Source: a virus. From it: a stretch of DNA of 29,323 bases. The DNA lies in the IMG/VR virus record IMGVR_UViG_3300006805_000116, positions 1 to 29,323 of that record; one strand, written 5' to 3'. The position numbers were made by a program, and so were the translations under genes. The notes beneath the pieces are model-generated. The model did not search any database. It worked only from the letters and a program-made list of their open reading frames with translations, and was not told the origin of the DNA. This document shows, piece after piece, positions 1-6,707 of this stretch (the stretch's first letter is position 1; each line of letters starts with the position of its first letter).

Positions 1-153
1 ACCTCCGACCTCCAGAAGGCCAAGACGGCCCTGCAGAAGCGCGGCCACTACGTCTGGGACGCAGCCATTGACGGCGGGCCTCTGGGCCTCGTCCGCGTCG
101 ACCAGCATCTGATGCTGCCGGCCGATGTCATCGCCTTTGCGGGAGCAGTCTGA
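1..153 (+). CDS. 3' end of an unidentified phage gene (5' truncated)
   Basis: An open frame runs in from the left edge and ends with TGA at 151-153, giving the last 50 residues of a protein. They contain a basic helix-like stretch (LQKAKTALQKRGHY) and then a part with VWDAAIDGGPL, and end in IAFAGAV. I do not recognise the family. In related podophages the large terminase gene or a small gene next to it lies just ahead of the portal cluster, so a packaging-related gene is possible, but nothing in these residues proves it. The stop overlaps the ATG of the next gene (TGATG), so it belongs to the same transcription unit. Confidence 0.6.
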   Translation, partial: TSDLQKAKTALQKRGHYVWDAAIDGGPLGLVRVDQHLMLPADVIAFAGAV

Positions 154-503
154 TGAGCGGCATGTTTGGCGGCGGCGGCGGCGGTTCAGCGCCAGCACCA
201 GCACCTCCACCAGAGGCTCCCAAGCCGATCGTGTGGCAGGGCGATGACCCGTTCGCGCCCAACTACCGGCCGCCCACGGGGCCGCAGCTATCGGCCGCGC
301 AGAAGGCTGTGCAGGTGGCATCGCCCCTGGCACCGGCACCCCCGGAGGAGACCGACGAGCAGCGCAGGCGGCGCCAGTTACTGATCTTGGGGGGGATTCC
401 CGAATCGTGGGGAAGCGGTGGCACTGCTGGCGTGGGCGACGCTGCGGCCGACGCAGCCGCTGCCGATGGTGGCGACGGCGGTGACGGCGGCGGCGACGGT
501 TAA
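153..503 (+). CDS. Small Gly/Pro-rich phage protein, copy 1 of a related trio
   Basis: This 116-residue protein begins MSGMFGGGGGGSAP, continues with Pro/Ala-rich sequence, and has a basic cluster near residue 70 (EQRRRRQLLILGG), then a Gly/Ala/Asp-rich tail. The plan of a glycine-rich N-terminus, proline linker and Arg cluster before a short aliphatic-Gly motif is one I know from small proteins coded next to portal and terminase genes in many tailed phages. Their function is not established. The start overlaps the previous stop. The two following genes share the same C-terminal signature. It is probably largely disordered. A real gene is likely from position, coupling and codon composition; the role is unknown. 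Confidence 0.7.
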   Translation: MSGMFGGGGGGSAPAPAPPPEAPKPIVWQGDDPFAPNYRPPTGPQLSAAQKAVQVASPLAPAPPEETDEQRRRRQLLILGGIPESWGSGGTAGVGDAAADAAAADGGDGGDGGGDG

Positions 504-521
504 TGAGTAGGAGCGCGTAAC

Positions 522-734
522 ATGGGTTCATTATTTGGCGGCGGCGGTTCCGCACCACCTCCAGTTCAGATGCCGGCCATGCCCGAGCCTGCGAAGGTCG
601 AGCCTCCCATCGTCATGCCGGTCAAAGACCCGGTGGCTGACACGCAGTACGCGATGAAGGAGCAGGCGACACGCCGCGCCGGCAAGACCTCGCGTTCCAA
701 CACCATCATCGGCGACAGCTTGGGCGAAGGCTGA
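522..734 (+). CDS. Small Gly/Pro-rich phage protein, copy 2
   Basis: This 70-residue protein starts MGSLFGGGGSAPPP, nearly the same opening as the gene before it. It has a proline-rich middle and ends with a basic stretch and a short aliphatic-Gly motif (RRAGKTSRSNTIIGDSLGEG). The C-terminal form, Arg/Lys/Ser then two or three aliphatic residues then Gly, matches a widespread small phage protein found beside the portal, whose function I do not know. Upstream, GAGTAGGAGCG gives a plausible ribosome site. Its stop overlaps the ATG of the next gene (TGATG at 732-736). It is most likely a paralogue of its neighbours produced by duplication. Confidence 0.7.
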   Translation: MGSLFGGGGSAPPPVQMPAMPEPAKVEPPIVMPVKDPVADTQYAMKEQATRRAGKTSRSNTIIGDSLGEG

Positions 735-1027
735 TGGGCGACATGGCCAAGTTGGTCGTCAAGGGTAGCTTGGCAAACGGCACCTACACCGGGGACCGCG
801 CCGTATGGGAGAAGATGGCGGGCCAGCCGAGCCGCGCGTCCACTCTTGAACCGACCGCACCTGCTCCTTCGCGGAGCGTGCTGGCGCCCGCACCCCCGGC
901 CGAGACGCCATCAACTGCTAGCCGTGAGATCGGCGCAGATGATGAAGAAGCGACCCGCCGCGCAGCCGAGCGGAGACGTTCGTCTCTGGTGGTCGGCAAT
1001 GAAGAAACACTTGGGGGCGGGTCATGA
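734..1027 (+). CDS. Small Pro/Arg-rich phage protein, copy 3
   Basis: This 97-residue protein lacks the poly-glycine opening of the two genes before it, and instead begins MGDMAKLVVKGSLANG. It has the same proline/alanine-rich middle and the same ending: a basic cluster (RRAAERRRSSLVVGNEE) followed by a glycine-rich tail. It is therefore probably a diverged member of the same small family. The ATG overlaps the previous stop and its own TGA overlaps the portal start (ATGA at 1024-1027), so it is translationally coupled to the portal gene. Function is unknown. Position suggests a minor head or packaging-related part, but this is inference only. Confidence 0.65.
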   Translation: MGDMAKLVVKGSLANGTYTGDRAVWEKMAGQPSRASTLEPTAPAPSRSVLAPAPPAETPSTASREIGADDEEATRRAAERRRSSLVVGNEETLGGGS

Positions 1028-2700
1028 GCAACGAAGATTGCGTCAACCACGTCAAAATGCTGGGCGACAACCTGTTCTCCAAGCGCATGAGCCTGCTGTC
1101 GCTGTGGCAGGAGTTGGCTGAGAACTTCTATCCCGCCCGTGCCGACTTCACCCGCACGCTGTCGCTGGGTACCGACCGCAACGGCAGCCTGATGACCTCG
1201 GCTCCGGTGATCGCCCGGCGCAACCTCGCCAATGCTTTCAGCACCATGCTGCGCCCGACCGCCAAGCCGTGGTTCAACATCCGCAGCCGGCGCCCTGACC
1301 AGGAGGACACCGAGGCCAAGCAATACCTCGAGAAGCTGACGAGGCTGCAGAAGGACGCCATGTACGACAGCCGATCGGGCTTCGTGCGCGCCACCAAGAC
1401 GGCCGACAACGACTTTGCGACGTTCGGCCAGGCGGTCCTTCAGTGCGAACTGTACCGCCCCGGCGACGGTTCGCAGCCCCATCTCCTACATCGCTGCTGG
1501 CATCTGCGCGACTGCGCCTGGATGGAGAACGATGTCGGCATCATCGACACCATGTACCGCCAGTGGACGCCGACCGCGACGACGCTGTCGACGCTGTTCC
1601 GCGACAAGGTCCACTCCGAGACGACCAAGCTGCTCGAGAAGACGCCCTACGCCGAGGTCAAGTGCTGGCACGTCGTGATGCCGGCCAAGATGTACGCGAC
1701 GTTCCCCGGCGCCAAGAAGTTCATGCAGCCGTTCGTGTCGATGATTATCGATGTCGACAACGTCCACATGATCGAGTGCGTGGGCCAATGGTCCTTCGGC
1801 TACGTCGTGCCGCGGTGGGAGGTCGTCTCCGGTTCGCAGTACGCCAACAGCCCGGCAACCGACGCCGCCGTGGCCGATGCGCGGCTGCTGCAGCAGATCA
1901 CCCATGTGATCCTGGAAGCGGGCGAGAAGGCGGTAAATCCGCCCATGGTGGCTGTCCAGGATGCGATCCGGGGCGATGTGCCTATCTATGCCGGCGGCAT
2001 CACCTGGGTCGACGCTGACTATGACGAGCGTACCGGCGAGGCACTGCGGCCAATGGCGAGCGATCACAAGGGCCTGACGTTCGGCCACGAGATGATCGCC
2101 GACCTTCGCATGCAGATCGGCGAGGGCTTCTTCCTGAACAAACTGAACCTGCCCCCACAAGGCGGGCCTGACATGACGGCCTATGAGGTCGGGCAGCGGG
2201 TGCAGGAGTACATCCGCAACGCGCTGCCCCTCTTCGAGCCGGTCGAGATGGAATACAACTCCAAAGTCTGCGAGGAGGATCTCGGCCTGATGATGCGGGC
2301 CGACCCGGTCATCGCTCAAGACGCGCCGCCGTCGATGCGCGGTCAGACCGTCGAGTTCCAGTTCGAGTCCCCACTCCGCGAGGCGATCGACAAGATGAAG
2401 GTCGGCCAGATGCTCGAGGCCAGCCAGGTCTTGACGCAGGCCATGCAGCTCGACCCCAGCGTCGCGATGCTGGTCGACATGACCAAGGGTACGCGCGACG
2501 TGCTGACCGCGGTGATCCCGGCCGCCTGGATGAGGACCGAGTCCGAGGTCGACATCCTGAAGAAGAAGGCCGCCCAGCAGGCTGCCCAGCAGCAGATGAT
2601 GCAGGGCCTGGAGCAGGCTGCGGGCGTCGCCAAGACGGCCTCGGAGGCCGCCGGCAACACTGCCGACATGATGGGCCTCACCCCGCAGGCGGGCGCATGA
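1024..2700 (+). CDS. Portal protein (T7-type head-to-tail connector)
   Basis: The portal forms the dodecameric ring at one capsid vertex, through which DNA is packaged and later leaves, and it carries the tail. The 558-residue length is close to that of T7 gp8 and relatives. The N-terminal part has the typical run of the head-tail connector family: LSLWQELAENFYPARADF, a stretch around RRNLANAFSTMLRPTAKPWF, and later LYRPGDG. The C-terminal ~60 residues are Gln/Ala-rich and helical, as usual for the crown region. The start is the ATG at 1024, four bases into the stop of the previous gene. The gene is followed by small genes, scaffold and capsid, the standard order in T7-like podophages. I see no truncation or frameshift. 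Confidence 0.95.
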   Translation: MSNEDCVNHVKMLGDNLFSKRMSLLSLWQELAENFYPARADFTRTLSLGTDRNGSLMTSAPVIARRNLANAFSTMLRPTAKPWFNIRSRRPDQEDTEAKQYLEKLTRLQKDAMYDSRSGFVRATKTADNDFATFGQAVLQCELYRPGDGSQPHLLHRCWHLRDCAWMENDVGIIDTMYRQWTPTATTLSTLFRDKVHSETTKLLEKTPYAEVKCWHVVMPAKMYATFPGAKKFMQPFVSMIIDVDNVHMIECVGQWSFGYVVPRWEVVSGSQYANSPATDAAVADARLLQQITHVILEAGEKAVNPPMVAVQDAIRGDVPIYAGGITWVDADYDERTGEALRPMASDHKGLTFGHEMIADLRMQIGEGFFLNKLNLPPQGGPDMTAYEVGQRVQEYIRNALPLFEPVEMEYNSKVCEEDLGLMMRADPVIAQDAPPSMRGQTVEFQFESPLREAIDKMKVGQMLEASQVLTQAMQLDPSVAMLVDMTKGTRDVLTAVIPAAWMRTESEVDILKKKAAQQAAQQQMMQGLEQAAGVAKTASEAAGNTADMMGLTPQAGA

Positions 2701-2885
2701 AGGACGAACTGACGCGCATTGCCGAGGCCCTGGAGCGCATCGCCGACGTGCTGACGCCGTCCGTACAGCGTCCGTACATCGAGCCGCAGATATGGGCCGA
2801 CTGGGACATAACCCCGGCCGCGAGCGTCACCGGCACATCGATCAATGGCGGCTGGCTGTCGCCGACCGCGCGCCGCGGTGATTGA
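2697..2885 (+). CDS. Small hypothetical protein, N-terminal coiled coil
   Basis: This 62-residue protein opens with a heptad-like helix (MKDELTRIAEALERIADVL) and continues with a Pro/Trp-containing tail that has no recognisable fold. The start overlaps the portal stop as ATGA, and its own stop overlaps the next ATG (TGATG at 2883-2887), so coupling on both sides supports a real gene. Short proteins with a LxRIAxALERIADxL helix occur often in phage structural clusters and are annotated only as hypothetical. A role in head assembly is possible from position alone. Confidence 0.65.
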   Translation: MKDELTRIAEALERIADVLTPSVQRPYIEPQIWADWDITPAASVTGTSINGGWLSPTARRGD

Positions 2886-3202
2886 TGGCGCAGAAGCCCC
2901 TCGGCCACAACACGCTGCCGCACCTGTCCTACCAGCACGATGTCGCCGACGTGGCGGCCGTGAAGGCATTGGCCGTGGGCGAGGCGACGCCTGACCAGCA
3001 GATCCGCGCCTTCAAGTGGATCATCGAGCGCGGCTGCATGACCTACGACGAGACCTTCGACCATACCAACGAGCGTAGCAGCGCCTTCATGCAGGGCCGC
3101 CGCTTCGTCGGTCTGAAGCTCGTGCTGTTCCTCAAACTGTCCATAACCGCGCTCAAGACGCGGGTCTCACCGGGGGAGGGTTTGTCCGAAACAGGAGTCT
3201 GA
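2885..3202 (+). CDS. Bbp19-like small phage protein
   Basis: A 105-residue protein. The central part holds a short helix-rich segment (RAFKWIIERGCM) followed by ERSSAFMQGRRFVGLKLVLF. This resembles the Bbp19-like family of small phage proteins, in which an aromatic or Ser-rich stretch precedes a G-x-R-x-x-G/A-L-x-L motif. The family has no proven function and usually lies between portal and scaffold genes, as here. I chose ATG at 2885 because it overlaps the stop of the previous gene; a TTG three bases earlier is in frame but less likely. The family call rests on pattern memory, so it is moderate in strength. Confidence 0.65.
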   Translation: MAQKPLGHNTLPHLSYQHDVADVAAVKALAVGEATPDQQIRAFKWIIERGCMTYDETFDHTNERSSAFMQGRRFVGLKLVLFLKLSITALKTRVSPGEGLSETGV

Positions 3203-3209
3203 CCCCCCA

Positions 3210-4193
3210 ATGGCACTCGAACCCACACCGGCCCCGGTACTTGATCCGGCCACCCCGGCACCCGTTCCCAACGCCGCACCTGCTACGCCGGCCGCACCCG
3301 CAGCGCCGATCGTTCCACCCGGCCCCTCCGCGACAATTTCCGACGAGGGGCCACCCCCGACTGCAAATACCCCGCCTGCCGGCGACCCTCCCGCAGACCC
3401 TCCCGCGTCGACCTGGCGCGACGAGATGGCCGGCGGCGACGACAAGCTGCGGAAGATGCTCGACCGCTATGCCAGCCCCAAGGCGCTGGCAGAGGCGCAG
3501 CTTGCCGCGCGCGACCGCTTCGCCAAGGGACAGGTGCGCCAGCCGCTCAAGGAAGGCGCCACGCCCGAGGAGCTGACGCAGTGGCGTGCCGACAACAACA
3601 TCCCCGAGACCTTCGACAAGTACGACGTGAGCCTGCCGCAGGGCATGGTGATCGGCGAGGCTGACAAGCCTCTGGTCGAAGGCTTCCTCAAGACGGCGCA
3701 CGAGGCCAACCTCCAGCCCGAGGCCGTCAAGACGGCGCTCAGTTGGTACTACGCCGAGCAGGGCCGCAGGGCCGAGGCACAGTTCGCGCAGGACGCGACC
3801 GGCAAGCAGGAGGTCGTTGCTGCACTCACTCAGGAGTACGGCGGCGACTACAAGCGATACGTCACCGCGGCCGACGATTACTTCCGCGAGGCTGGTCCCG
3901 ACCTGGGACCAAGCATCCTGCAGGCGCGCATGCCTGACGGGACGCTGGTCGGCGCCAATCCGCTGGCGGTTCGCTTCTTCATCAACAAGGCACTGGAGGT
4001 CAATCCGTTGGCGACTGTGACACCGGCCGGCGGGCAGACGCCGATGGCGACGATCGAGGCCGAGCTTGCAGGCCTCAAGGCCGAGATGGGCGATCACAAC
4101 GGCCCGTACTGGAAGGGGCCGATGGCGAACATCAAGCAGGCCCGCGTCGATGAGATCAACCGGATGATGGCAGGCGCCACCGCCCGCAAGTAG
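3210..4193 (+). CDS. Capsid assembly scaffolding protein
   Basis: This 327-residue protein directs procapsid assembly and is absent from the mature head. The first ~70 residues are Pro/Ala-rich and disordered. A central part includes TWRDEMAGGDDKLRKMLDRY and a segment with IPETFDKYDVSLPQGM. The C-terminal helix ends near YWKGPMANIKQARVDEINRM. This plan, with a disordered acidic/Pro start, a middle 'PE.y' segment and a terminal helix just ahead of the capsid gene, is that of podophage scaffolds such as T7 gp9. An AGGAG ribosome site at 3193-3197 precedes the ATG. Its TAG stop lies inside the conserved box of the capsid promoter. Confidence 0.88.
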   Translation: MALEPTPAPVLDPATPAPVPNAAPATPAAPAAPIVPPGPSATISDEGPPPTANTPPAGDPPADPPASTWRDEMAGGDDKLRKMLDRYASPKALAEAQLAARDRFAKGQVRQPLKEGATPEELTQWRADNNIPETFDKYDVSLPQGMVIGEADKPLVEGFLKTAHEANLQPEAVKTALSWYYAEQGRRAEAQFAQDATGKQEVVAALTQEYGGDYKRYVTAADDYFREAGPDLGPSILQARMPDGTLVGANPLAVRFFINKALEVNPLATVTPAGGQTPMATIEAELAGLKAEMGDHNGPYWKGPMANIKQARVDEINRMMAGATARK

Positions 4194-4232
4194 ACGCCAC
4201 CTGACGGTGATTGCGGGGGGTCGCAGTAGAAT
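4189..4232 (+). promoter_or_regulatory. Late promoter A (capsid): AGTAGACGCCAC box, 26-base spacer, TAGAAT
   Basis: AGTAGACGCCAC at 4189-4200 is followed after exactly 26 bases by TAGAAT (4227-4232), a good -10 box. The same box, spacer length and -10 position occur at 23962 and 26227, each time in front of a structural gene. There is no TTGACA-like -35 at the usual 17-base spacing. If transcription starts about 7 bases after the -10, the box is centred near -44, the place of a class II activator site. The TAG in the box is also the stop codon of the scaffold gene. It probably drives the capsid gene strongly. Confidence 0.7.
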
Positions 4233-4351
4233 ACTCACAACTTGCTGCGGCCCCATTGCGATCCAGGTCGGCGCTCTAACGAGCCACCCCGACCAAGTAA
4301 GCGTGGCCACCCCGACAGAAGGGTCTTTCACCTTTCATCGGAGTACGTCAC
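4233..4351 (+). promoter_or_regulatory. Untranslated leader of the capsid gene, with repeats and ribosome site
   Basis: This stretch has no open frame of note. It holds a direct repeat GCCACCCCGAC at 4283-4293 and 4306-4316 (23-base period), and GGTCGG at 4266-4271, which can pair with CCGACC at 4289-4294 or partly with the second CCGAC, so two alternative stems are possible. An 8-base palindrome GTGGCCAC lies at 4303-4310. GGAG at 4340-4343 is the ribosome site, and GGAGTACG is shared with the site before the tail-fibre gene. The leader may help stability or translation of the capsid message; that is inference. Confidence 0.45.
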
Positions 4352-5185
4352 ATGGCTGAATCAGCCTTTCAAACCAAATACCGGCAGGAGTTCATTGCCG
4401 GCTTCGAGGCTCGCCAGAGCCTGCTTCGCGGCGCCGTCACGACTGAAGCCAACGTCAACGGCTCGGCCGCCGTGTTCCTCGTTGCCGATTCGGGTTCCGC
4501 GACCGCCACGACCCGTGGCCTCAACGGCTTGATCCCGGCACGCGCCGACAGCCTGACGCAGTACACGGCGACGCTCGCCGAGTGGCACGATCTGGTTCGT
4601 CGCACGAGCTACAACCTCTACGCCTCGCAGAGCGACGGTCGCCGCATCATGCAGCAGACCACGATGGCCGTACTCAATCGCAAGATCGACTACGACATCC
4701 AGGCCGCTCTTGAAGCCGGCACGCAGGACACCGGCACGGCACAGACGGGCTCGCTCTCGCTCGTCATGTACGCGCTGACGATCCTGGGCAACAACGCTGT
4801 CCCGCTCGACGGCGACATCACTGGCCTGATCAGCCCGGCGTTCTACGCCTACCTGATGCAGACCAAGGAGTTCGCTTCGGCCGACTTCACCGCCAACAAG
4901 ATGTTCGACAAGTCGAACCCGACCACGTTCAAGTGGGCCGGCGTCAACTTCATCGTGCATCCGACGATCACCGGCAAGGCGACCTCGGCCGAGAAGTGCA
5001 TCTTGTTCCACAAGAGCGCGATCGGCCACGCCATGGACATGGCGAGCATCCAGACCGCCGCCGACTACATGTCGGAGCAGGACTACTCGTGGGCGCGTGC
5101 GAGCGCGTACATGGGCTCCAAGCTCCTGCAGAACACCGGCATCGTGATTATGAACCACGACGGCTCCGGCTTCGCCGCTCAGTAA
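4352..5185 (+). CDS. Major capsid protein
   Basis: The 277-residue protein is the main shell subunit, by position directly after the scaffold and behind a strong promoter and leader, and by sequence. It starts MAESAFQTKYRQEFIAGFEARQSLL, and has a helix-rich middle (RRIMQQTTMAVLNRKIDYD) like the spine helix of HK97-fold shells. A later part (SPAFYAYLMQTKEF and GVNFIVHPTITG) resembles the A-domain of podophage capsids, and the end has IVIMNHDGSGF. It is shorter than T7 gp10A (about 345) but within the range for small podophage shells. Ribosome site GGAG at 4340-4343, 8 bases from ATG. A hairpin with U-tract follows. Confidence 0.9.
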   Translation: MAESAFQTKYRQEFIAGFEARQSLLRGAVTTEANVNGSAAVFLVADSGSATATTRGLNGLIPARADSLTQYTATLAEWHDLVRRTSYNLYASQSDGRRIMQQTTMAVLNRKIDYDIQAALEAGTQDTGTAQTGSLSLVMYALTILGNNAVPLDGDITGLISPAFYAYLMQTKEFASADFTANKMFDKSNPTTFKWAGVNFIVHPTITGKATSAEKCILFHKSAIGHAMDMASIQTAADYMSEQDYSWARASAYMGSKLLQNTGIVIMNHDGSGFAAQ

Positions 5186-5190
5186 CCGAT

Positions 5191-5225
5191 GAGCCTCGGC
5201 CTACGGGCCGGGGTTTCTCTCTCTT
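5191..5225 (+). terminator. Hairpin with UACG tetraloop and T/C tract after the capsid gene
   Basis: CCTCGGCC at 5194-5201 pairs with GGCCGGGG at 5206-5213 (one G-U wobble) around the loop TACG. C(UACG)G is a very stable UNCG-type tetraloop. TTTCTCTCTCTT follows. This fits a partial rho-independent terminator or an RNA-end stabiliser that lets capsid message exceed downstream message. The pyrimidine tract is broken by C residues, so read-through is expected. Confidence 0.65.
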
Positions 5226-5243
5226 CATCGAAAGGATTCTCTC

Positions 5244-5531
5244 ATGGCTTACACTTCCGCCAACCTGAGCCTCGTCGCTCAGTCCATCGCCGGCCCGCGC
5301 TTCTGGCACCACACTTCGGCTGACGCCACGGCGACGGTCGATGGCGCCTCGTTCATCACCGATGGTGGCGACAAGGGCATGAAGGCCGCTGACATCGTGT
5401 ACCACAAGGACAGCACGACCAACGCGACCGCACTCACGATGCACAAGGTCGTGACGGTCAGCGCGACGGCGCCCGGCGTGGTCGATCTCTCCGATGGCAC
5501 GGTCGTCGGCTCCGCTACCAACACCGACTAA
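5244..5531 (+). CDS. Small virion protein, possibly capsid decoration
   Basis: This 95-residue protein (MAYTSANLSLVAQSIAG...) is predicted to be all-beta: it has alternating short strands rich in Thr, Val, Gly and Asp, with MHKVVTVSATAPGVVDLSDG near the end. Small proteins of this type, with an opening in which a Ser/Ala-Gly segment precedes an aromatic 'F/W..HTSAD' stretch, occur straight after the capsid gene in many phages. Some are thought to decorate the head, but I know of no proof for this family. AAAGGA at 5229-5234 provides a ribosome site. Hairpins flank the gene on both sides, so its message may be separately stable. Confidence 0.7.
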   Translation: MAYTSANLSLVAQSIAGPRFWHHTSADATATVDGASFITDGGDKGMKAADIVYHKDSTTNATALTMHKVVTVSATAPGVVDLSDGTVVGSATNTD

Positions 5532-5541
5532 TCGACCCTCT

Positions 5542-5570
5542 AACCCGGCGGGCATCCGCTCGCCGGGGTT
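5542..5570 (+). terminator. Weak hairpin after the decoration-like gene
   Basis: AACCCGGCG (5542-5550) pairs with CGCCGGGGTT (5561-5570) with one bulged G, around a 10-base loop. No T-run follows. It may act with the next hairpin as a terminator pair or processing site. Confidence 0.4.
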
Positions 5571-5574
5571 CTGG

Positions 5575-5612
5575 GATGCCGCCGCCGCGTAGCGTTTCGC
5601 GGCGGCATCTTC
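5575..5612 (+). terminator. Strong 11-bp GC-rich hairpin
   Basis: GATGCCGCCGC (5575-5585) pairs perfectly with GCGGCGGCATC (5599-5609) around a 13-base loop, and is followed by TTCACAT. The stem is strong, but the T-tract is poor, so it may be a partial terminator or an RNA-stability element before the next gene at 5628. Confidence 0.5.
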
Positions 5613-5627
5613 ACATCAGGAGACACC

Positions 5628-6062
5628 GTGAAGATCCTTTCCCACCAGCTAAAGATTGCAGACTACGGCCGCAACACCTGGATCGCAGGCGACCTCGATG
5701 AGAGCGTCACGCGCGCCGACTTCCTGAAGGCCGAGACCTACATCCACGTTGCCAAGCAGCTTTCCCGCGGTGACATCATCGCCGTGCTGTCGCCCGATGG
5801 TTCCTGGTACGCCGAGTTCATGGTCCGCGCGAACGGCATGACGGGCGTCCTGATCGGCGCTCTGGCAAGCTACGACTTCGCCGTCACCGACGTGAAGGAA
5901 GTCGCCCTCGAGACGCCGGAAGGCTTCGAGATCAAGTACGCCGGCCCGACCGCCAAGTGGCGCGTCACCCGTCTCAGCGACAAGTCGATCCTCAAACAGG
6001 GTCTGTCGAGCAAGCTCGAGGCGCATGCCTGGCTGGCCTCGCCTGTGCTGCAGGCGGCCTAA
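5628..6062 (+). CDS. Conserved-type phage structural protein, function unknown
   Basis: This 144-residue protein starts with GTG at 5628, seven bases after an AGGAG ribosome site in TCAGGAGACACC. It has strand-rich parts (GDIIAVLSPDGSWYAEFMVR) and a C-terminal segment with KWRVTRLSDKSIL that may be a second small domain. I do not recognise a named family. The place between the capsid cluster and tail tubular protein A is where podophages often code a small hypothetical head or head-tail joining protein. It is followed with no gap by the tail tubular A start (TAA then GTG). Confidence 0.7.
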   Translation: MKILSHQLKIADYGRNTWIAGDLDESVTRADFLKAETYIHVAKQLSRGDIIAVLSPDGSWYAEFMVRANGMTGVLIGALASYDFAVTDVKEVALETPEGFEIKYAGPTAKWRVTRLSDKSILKQGLSSKLEAHAWLASPVLQAA

Positions 6063-6707
6063 GTGGGTACGACGCGGCTGAAACTCTACAACGCCGCCCT
6101 CGGCATCTGCGGGGAGAGGCTGCTTGCCTCCCTCACCGAGGACCGCGAGCCGCGTCGCATCGCTGACACGGTCTGGGACAACGGCCTGGTCGATGACGTG
6201 CTGGCGCAGGGACAGTGGACCTTCGCCACGCGCTCGATCGAACTGTCGTCGGACGCCAGCACCACAACGCAGTTCGGCTATTCCAAGGGCTTCGTGCAGC
6301 CCACCGACATGCTGCGGACGGTGGCCTTGTGCGCGGATGAGCGGTTCAACACGCCGCTCACCGCCTACCATGTCGAGACCGGCTACTGGTACGCCGACAT
6401 TGATCCCATCTGGGTCCGCTACATCTCCAACGATGCGGACTACGGCGCCAACCTGTCGCTGTGGCCGACCGACTTCTGCCGGTTCGCCGAACTCTACTTC
6501 GCCACCCTGATCCAGCCTCGCCTGACCGGCTCCAAGGCCGACCTGATGGCGATGAAGAAGGAGCTGCGGAAGTCCCGCCTTGAGGCCGCTTCGTGCGATG
6601 CGATGGAGAAGCCCACGCAATTCGCACCGCAGGGCTCGTGGGTCTCTGCGCGACAGGGCCGCGCTGGCCGGTCGGACAGGGGCAGCCGCAGCCAGTTGAT
6701 TGGCTAG
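6063..6707 (+). CDS. Tail tubular protein A (gatekeeper/adaptor)
   Basis: A 214-residue protein. It would form the ring joined to the portal on which the nozzle is built, like T7 gp11. The N-terminus has the pattern of that family: RLKLYNAALGICGERLLASL, then a 'DREPRRIADTVWDNGLVDDVL' type region and QGQWTFATRSIEL; the middle has WVRYISNDADYG. The start is GTG, directly after the previous TAA. The C-terminal ~30 residues are Arg/Gln/Ser-rich. Length matches T7 gp11 (about 196) with a small extension. TAG at 6705-6707 overlaps the GTG of the tail tubular B gene. Confidence 0.9.
   Translation: MGTTRLKLYNAALGICGERLLASLTEDREPRRIADTVWDNGLVDDVLAQGQWTFATRSIELSSDASTTTQFGYSKGFVQPTDMLRTVALCADERFNTPLTAYHVETGYWYADIDPIWVRYISNDADYGANLSLWPTDFCRFAELYFATLIQPRLTGSKADLMAMKKELRKSRLEAASCDAMEKPTQFAPQGSWVSARQGRAGRSDRGSRSQLIG

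Noticed and set aside
5322-5329. GACGCCAC inside the decoration-like gene, a partial match to the promoter box
   Set aside because: It lacks the preceding AGTA, lies in coding sequence, and the bases 26 further on are not a -10 box.
6593-6706. Upstream ATG start for the tail tubular B gene
   Set aside because: The extra 38 residues are shadow sequence of the preceding gene; the GTG at 6707 overlaps the previous stop and begins right before the conserved LNRGLVSRLALAR stretch.
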